From: Paenisporosarcina cavernae
Lineage (GTDB): Bacteria > Bacillota > Bacilli > Bacillales_A > Planococcaceae
Assembly (NCBI RefSeq): GCF_003595195.1
Contig: NZ_CP032418.1
Location: forward strand, 198,501-262,500
Direction: 5' to 3'
DNA: 64,000 nt
The translations under genes were made by a program, and so were the position numbers. This document shows positions 60,401-64,000 of this stretch, piece by piece; the stretch's first letter is position 1, and each line of letters opens with the position of its first letter. The notes below the pieces were generated by a model, which saw only the letters and a list, made by a program, of their open reading frames with translations, was not told the DNA's origin and ran no database searches.

Positions 60401-61246
60401 ATGACATTTTCAATCGTAGGGTATGATCCAAAAACGAAGGAACACGGTATCGCGGTAGCTTCCAAATTTTTGAGTGTCGGTGCAGTAGTGCCATTTGCAA
60501 AAGCAGGTGTTGGTGCTATTGCGACACAATCATGGGCAAATTTAGATTATGGAGTAAAAGGTTTGGAGTTACTTGAACAAGGACATTCACCTCAAGAAGT
60601 ATTTGAGCAAATTCGTGCGACCGATGAAAATTTCGCCTCAAGACAAATTGGGATTGTCGATGCGAAAGGTAGAGGATTTACATTCACAGGGGACGAGTGT
60701 TTTGATTGGGCAGGTGGCCTCGCTGGGGAAAATTATGCCGCACAAGGAAATATCCTCGTCGATCATTCGACCGTTGAAAATATGGAAGCGACGTTTCTTC
60801 AAACAGAAGGCTCTCTTGCTGACCGCCTTCTTTCTGCATTGCTAGCAGGAGACGCAGCTGGTGGCGATTCCCGTGGGAAACAATCAGCAGCGCTTCTTGT
60901 TGTGAAAGAAAATGGTAGCTATGGCGGTTATACCGATAAATACATCGATCTTCGTGTAGATGATCATGAAGATCCAGTTGTAGAACTTGGGAGATTAATG
61001 AAACTACACAAATTGTACTTTGAAGGAACGAAGAAAGAAGACATCGTGGAAGTTTCGGGTGTTCTAGAAGACGAAATTCGTGAATTGCTCTATCGTTCCG
61101 GTCATCTGTCGAGAGAATATGCCGATCACGATTCTATCTTAAAAGCATTAGAATCGTATCAATATCGAGAAAACTTTGATGAACGTGTGCAACCGAAAGG
61201 TTTTGTGGATGTGCAGGTCGTCGAGTATATGCGTTTAATGAAATAA
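60401..61246 (+). CDS. DUF1028 family protein (Ntn-hydrolase-like)
   Basis: A 281-residue protein. FSIVGYDPKTKEHGIAVASKF at the start (here FSIVGYDPKTKEHG, IAVASKF), VGAVVPFAKAGVGAIATQSW and AQGNILV are the DUF1028 hallmarks, a Ntn-hydrolase-like fold. A C-terminal ~55-residue part may bind peptidoglycan or a ligand. Reaction unknown. ATG 60401 follows TTGGGGG. Divergent from pgi, and 15 bases before the glutaminase gene. Confidence 0.85.
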   Translation: MTFSIVGYDPKTKEHGIAVASKFLSVGAVVPFAKAGVGAIATQSWANLDYGVKGLELLEQGHSPQEVFEQIRATDENFASRQIGIVDAKGRGFTFTGDECFDWAGGLAGENYAAQGNILVDHSTVENMEATFLQTEGSLADRLLSALLAGDAAGGDSRGKQSAALLVVKENGSYGGYTDKYIDLRVDDHEDPVVELGRLMKLHKLYFEGTKKEDIVEVSGVLEDEIRELLYRSGHLSREYADHDSILKALESYQYRENFDERVQPKGFVDVQVVEYMRLMK

Positions 61247-61261
61247 AAAGGGAGTGACTCC

Positions 61262-62182
61262 ATGATTAATCAACAAGATGTCGAAACATTTTTTCATGAA
61301 TGCCATCACACGGCGAAAGAAGGAAAAGTAGCGTCTTATATTCCTGCATTAGCACGAGTGAACCCCGACACCTTTGCGATTAGTATTTTAACGAAAAACG
61401 GTGAAAAATTAGAGTACGGTGACGTGCGGCAAACATTTACACTGCAAAGTATTTCAAAAGTGCTCGCTTTTCTCTTCGCATTAGAAAATTTCGGGGAAGA
61501 GAAAGTGTTCGATAAAATTACATTAGATCCAAAAGGCGATCCATTTAACTCGATTATGGGGTTTCAGTCTACAACCGAAGGTAACGTTTACAATCCAATG
61601 ATTAACTCCGGTGCGATCGTGATTTGCGCGATGATAGCGGAAGAATATGGAGAGCAAGCGTTATCGAAAGTGATGAGCTTCATTAAAAAACTGACGAATG
61701 ACGAGACGATTTACGTCGATGTGGAAGTATTTGATTCAGAGAAATCCACTGCCTATCGAAATCGTGCAATCGCCTATTTTTTGCAAGACGCAGGAATTAT
61801 TGCTGATACCAATGTTGCGCTCGACTTGTATTTTCAACTATGTTCGATTGCTGTAAATGTAGAGGCTATTGCAAGAATTGGTGCTATTTTGGCGAATAAA
61901 GGATACGAACCTGTTTCCGAAATTCAAATGGTTTCAGATAGCAATGTCAAGATGGTCAATGCGTATATGCTGTTAAGTGGGATGTATGATGCTTCTTCGA
62001 AGTTTGCAATCAAAGTAGGAGTTCCAGCAAAAAGTGGTGTGTCAGGAAGTATTTTAGCGGTGGTGACAGATAAGATGGGAATTGGTATTCTTTCCCCGCC
62101 TCTGGATGAGCGGGGAAATAGCGTTGCCGGTATTAGGTTGCTGAAAAAACTCTCTGATGAGTGGGATTTGTCGATTTTTTAA
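61262..62182 (+). CDS. glsA: Glutaminase A
   Basis: A 306-residue serine-dependent glutaminase: LQSISKVLAF holds the catalytic Ser-x-x-Lys, NPMINSGAIV and the Tyr of AYRNRAIAYF complete the site, and GVPAKSGVSGSIL the oxyanion strand. It converts glutamine to glutamate and ammonia. The gene follows the DUF1028 gene closely and its last four bases overlap the convergent MEDS gene. Confidence 0.95.
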   Translation: MINQQDVETFFHECHHTAKEGKVASYIPALARVNPDTFAISILTKNGEKLEYGDVRQTFTLQSISKVLAFLFALENFGEEKVFDKITLDPKGDPFNSIMGFQSTTEGNVYNPMINSGAIVICAMIAEEYGEQALSKVMSFIKKLTNDETIYVDVEVFDSEKSTAYRNRAIAYFLQDAGIIADTNVALDLYFQLCSIAVNVEAIARIGAILANKGYEPVSEIQMVSDSNVKMVNAYMLLSGMYDASSKFAIKVGVPAKSGVSGSILAVVTDKMGIGILSPPLDERGNSVAGIRLLKKLSDEWDLSIF

Positions 62183-62754
62183 CCAGCATTCGAAGCTTGT
62201 CTACTTCTGTATAATGGTGAAATTTCGTACGACGTATCTGTCAGTAAATGTAAATGAGTAGAGGCAAGCGTTTCATGCAAACGTTCCGTCAGACGTTGAG
62301 TCGAGTAAGCGCAAACCGTGAGCATTTTTTGATCCAAGATGTATTCATCTGCATATGACTCAAACTCTTCAGCTTTTTCGGTATCTGGCGTTGTAGAACT
62401 CCATTCCACTTGAGCCCACGATCGAATTTCTTTTGAGTTGTTAAACCTTGAAAGCTCTTTTTCAAAATGATCTAAAATAGTGGACGTGTTAAAGTCTCCA
62501 TTTGATAAATAAAAGTCGTAATTGTTTACAAGGTGTATTTCCTGAGGTCCCGCAGTGGGAAACTCTTTCTTTAATAGGCCCTCAAGTATGGGTATATTCC
62601 TCATATTATCGATAATTAAAATCGATTGATTTTGCTGAATGCCATCTGCAATAAATTCTTTCAAACGCTCTATGTAGATCTGGTTACTTGAATAGCGGTA
62701 GTATACATGTCCCTGGTTAATAGGGAAAAGCGCTTCATTCGAAAAAGTGTTCAA
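62179..62754 (-). CDS. MEDS sensory domain protein
   Basis: A 191-residue stand-alone MEDS (DcmR sensory) domain. HVYYRYSSN at the start, ILIIDNMRNIPILEGLL in the middle and MLTVCAYSTQRLTERL with HLHLLTDTSYEISPLY near the end match the family. Such domains sense small ligands and are often fused to kinases or sigma-factor regulators; here no output domain is attached. It is convergent with glsA, sharing four bases. Confidence 0.72.
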   Translation of the reverse strand: MNTFSNEALFPINQGHVYYRYSSNQIYIERLKEFIADGIQQNQSILIIDNMRNIPILEGLLKKEFPTAGPQEIHLVNNYDFYLSNGDFNTSTILDHFEKELSRFNNSKEIRSWAQVEWSSTTPDTEKAEEFESYADEYILDQKMLTVCAYSTQRLTERLHETLASTHLHLLTDTSYEISPLYRSRQASNAG

Positions 62755-62856
62755 CGTGCACCTCCGGGATAATATGTACCGATATCATAGCAATATACGA
62801 GATAGAAAGCCAATATATATCGGAATGGAATACGCTCGAAAGAAAAGAGGAACAAA

Positions 62857-63162
62857 ATGATGCATCAATTTATTTATCAATTGAAGCTAATTCCAACATT
62901 ATTAAATGAAGAAAATTGGACGGAGAAAGAAAACGAGTGTGTGACTCGTCATTTTCAACGTCTTCAGCAGTTAGTGGAAGAAGGAAAAGTAATTCTTGCT
63001 GGAAGAACGCTGACGATGGATGAGAAAGCATTTGGAATCGTGATTTTAGAAGTAACATCGGAGGAAGAAGCGAGAGAGATCATGGAAACGGATCCTACAG
63101 TTGAAGAAAGAGTCATGACTGCGGAGTTGTTTCCTTACCGAGTTGCGTTAATGAGAAAGTAG
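62857..63162 (+). CDS. YciI-like protein
   Basis: A 101-residue ferredoxin-like-fold protein. HFQRLQQLVEEGKVILAGRT and the end AREIMETDPTVEERVMTAEL fit the YciI family, with the conserved Asp in TDP. The usual His-Asp pair is only partly kept, so activity is uncertain. Two ATGs in a row open it. Followed by a strong terminator. Confidence 0.8.
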   Translation: MMHQFIYQLKLIPTLLNEENWTEKENECVTRHFQRLQQLVEEGKVILAGRTLTMDEKAFGIVILEVTSEEEAREIMETDPTVEERVMTAELFPYRVALMRK

Positions 63163-63170
63163 AACATAAA

Positions 63171-63217
63171 AATGACCCGAGGAAATCGCTTATCAGGAGC
63201 TATTCCTTCGGGTCATT
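63171..63217. terminator. Bidirectional terminator
   Basis: AATGACCCGAGGAA and TTCCTTCGGGTCATT pair over 13-14 positions around an 18-base loop. T-rich sequence on both sides suits both the YciI-like gene and nupC. Confidence 0.82.
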
Positions 63218-63226
63218 CTTCATTTA

Positions 63227-64000
63227 TTAAACAAACATTCCAGCAATTGCTGCTGAAAGTAACGATGCAAGCATCCCTGCTGCAACTGAACGAATTCCCA
63301 ATCGAGCAATGTCTGGACGACGATTTGGAGCTAGTCCACCTAAACCACCAAGCAGAATAGCCATGGAGCTTAAGTTCGCAAATCCACAAAGCGCGAAACT
63401 AACAACAATAACGGTTTTTGGAGAAAGATTTGCAATTTCAGGTGCAAAGGAAGAATAGGCGACAAACTCATTCAACACAAGTTTTTGTCCAATATAACTA
63501 CCTGCCTGAATCGCTTCTTCCCAAGGTACACCGATCACAAATGCTAGTGGTGCAAAAACGTAGCCTAGAATAAGCTGTAAGGTGATACCGTCTGCACCAA
63601 ACCATCCAGTAACGGTGCTTAAGACTAAATTGATTAACGCGATTAATCCGATAAACGCAAGTAGCATAGCGCCAACATTTAATGCTAGCATTAATCCGTC
63701 ACCAGCACCACGTGCAGCAGCATCGATTACGTTGACTGCTTCTTCATCCCGCTCAACTTCTACTTCTTCAATGACCGATTTCTCCGTCTCGGGAATAAAC
63801 ATTTTGGCCATAACAAGACCAGCAGGTGCAGCCATAAAGCTTGCTGCTAATAAATATTCGAGTGGTACTCCAAGAAGCGCATATCCAACTAAAACTGAAC
63901 CTGCAACTGAAGCCAATCCACCAGTCATTACAGCAAACAGTTCTGACTTCGTCATGTTCGCGATAAACGGTTTTACAACCAAAGGTGCTTCTGTTTGACC
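63227..64000 (-). CDS. nupC: NupC-type nucleoside transporter, 5' end outside window
   Basis: The frame is open to base 64000, so only the C-terminal 257 residues are present. The first visible codons read [13 protein letters not shown], the conserved concentrative nucleoside transporter motif. [23 protein letters not shown] and [20 protein letters not shown] continue the family pattern. It is a cation-coupled nucleoside importer (CNT family). Probably transcribed with genes outside the window. Confidence 0.92.
   Translation of the reverse strand, partial: GQTEAPLVVKPFIANMTKSELFAVMTGGLASVAGSVLVGYALLGVPLEYLLAASFMAAPAGLVMAKMFIPETEKSVIEEVEVERDEEAVNVIDAAARGAGDGLMLALNVGAMLLAFIGLIALINLVLSTVTGWFGADGITLQLILGYVFAPLAFVIGVPWEEAIQAGSYIGQKLVLNEFVAYSSFAPEIANLSPKTVIVVSFALCGFANLSSMAILLGGLGGLAPNRRPDIARLGIRSVAAGMLASLLSAAIAGMFV

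Overview
The window is chromosomal DNA of a low-GC Gram-positive of the order Bacillales. AGGAGG-type ribosome binding sites, many rho-independent terminators, and Bacillus-type genes (YkkCD behind a guanidine-I riboswitch, AdaAB, HemAT, Fnr with a C-terminal Fe-S motif, immune inhibitor A, a LysM-3D autolysin, MsmX) all point there. The content fits a Planococcaceae-like aerobe best, but no 16S or ribosomal marker is present, so the genus is left open. I see no tRNA, rRNA, prophage, insertion sequence or CRISPR array. Both ends cut genes: an MFS transporter on the left and a NupC-type nucleoside transporter on the right.

Layout: 1-3.5 kb, two MFS exporters and a Yip1 membrane protein with an ECF-sigma-like promoter. 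3.7-9.8 kb, a TPR-GGDEF protein, a macro-domain/VWA pair, DUF4385, a rhodanese lipoprotein with a CsoR/CstR-like operator, a GNAT and a P-loop protein. 9.9-12.6 kb, an orphan membrane protein and the guanidine riboswitch with ykkCD. 12.8-16 kb, a degenerate MobA-like protein and a first polar amino acid ABC operon. 16.2-19.6 kb, fnr and a ba3-type oxidase operon preceded by a perfect Fnr box, followed on the minus strand by an unassigned structured RNA with its own promoter and terminator. 20-28 kb, DUF305, PadR-HAAS/DUF4097, adaAB, a ZIP transporter and small metabolic genes. 29-33 kb, immune inhibitor A, a cupin and a LysM-3D protein with a WalR box. 33.4-36.5 kb, an RpiR regulator with a second amino acid ABC operon. 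36.6-48.6 kb, DUF6904, RluF, ALDH, NlpC/P60, TSUP, an ABC-2 exporter, HemAT, a NERD protein between two 146-bp direct repeats, an ATL protein with a 31-residue membrane peptide, and a membrane GGDEF protein. 48.8-58.7 kb, an alpha-glucoside uptake locus: two GH13 glucosidases, ROK glucokinase, MsmX ATPase, binding protein, two permeases and a LacI regulator, with two operator/cre sites. 59-64 kb, pgi, DUF1028, glutaminase, a MEDS-domain protein, a YciI-like protein and nupC.

The least explained signal is a set of eight intergenic arrays in which a short word recurs every 20-22 nt, about two helical turns. Each locus or pair of loci has its own word (GCGCYGATAGAA, CCCATAGA, CCAGCCCA, CCTGTCA/CATGCA, TGTCCCAAT). 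Five of the six convergent gene-free gaps longer than 250 bp hold one. The sixth holds the new RNA candidate.
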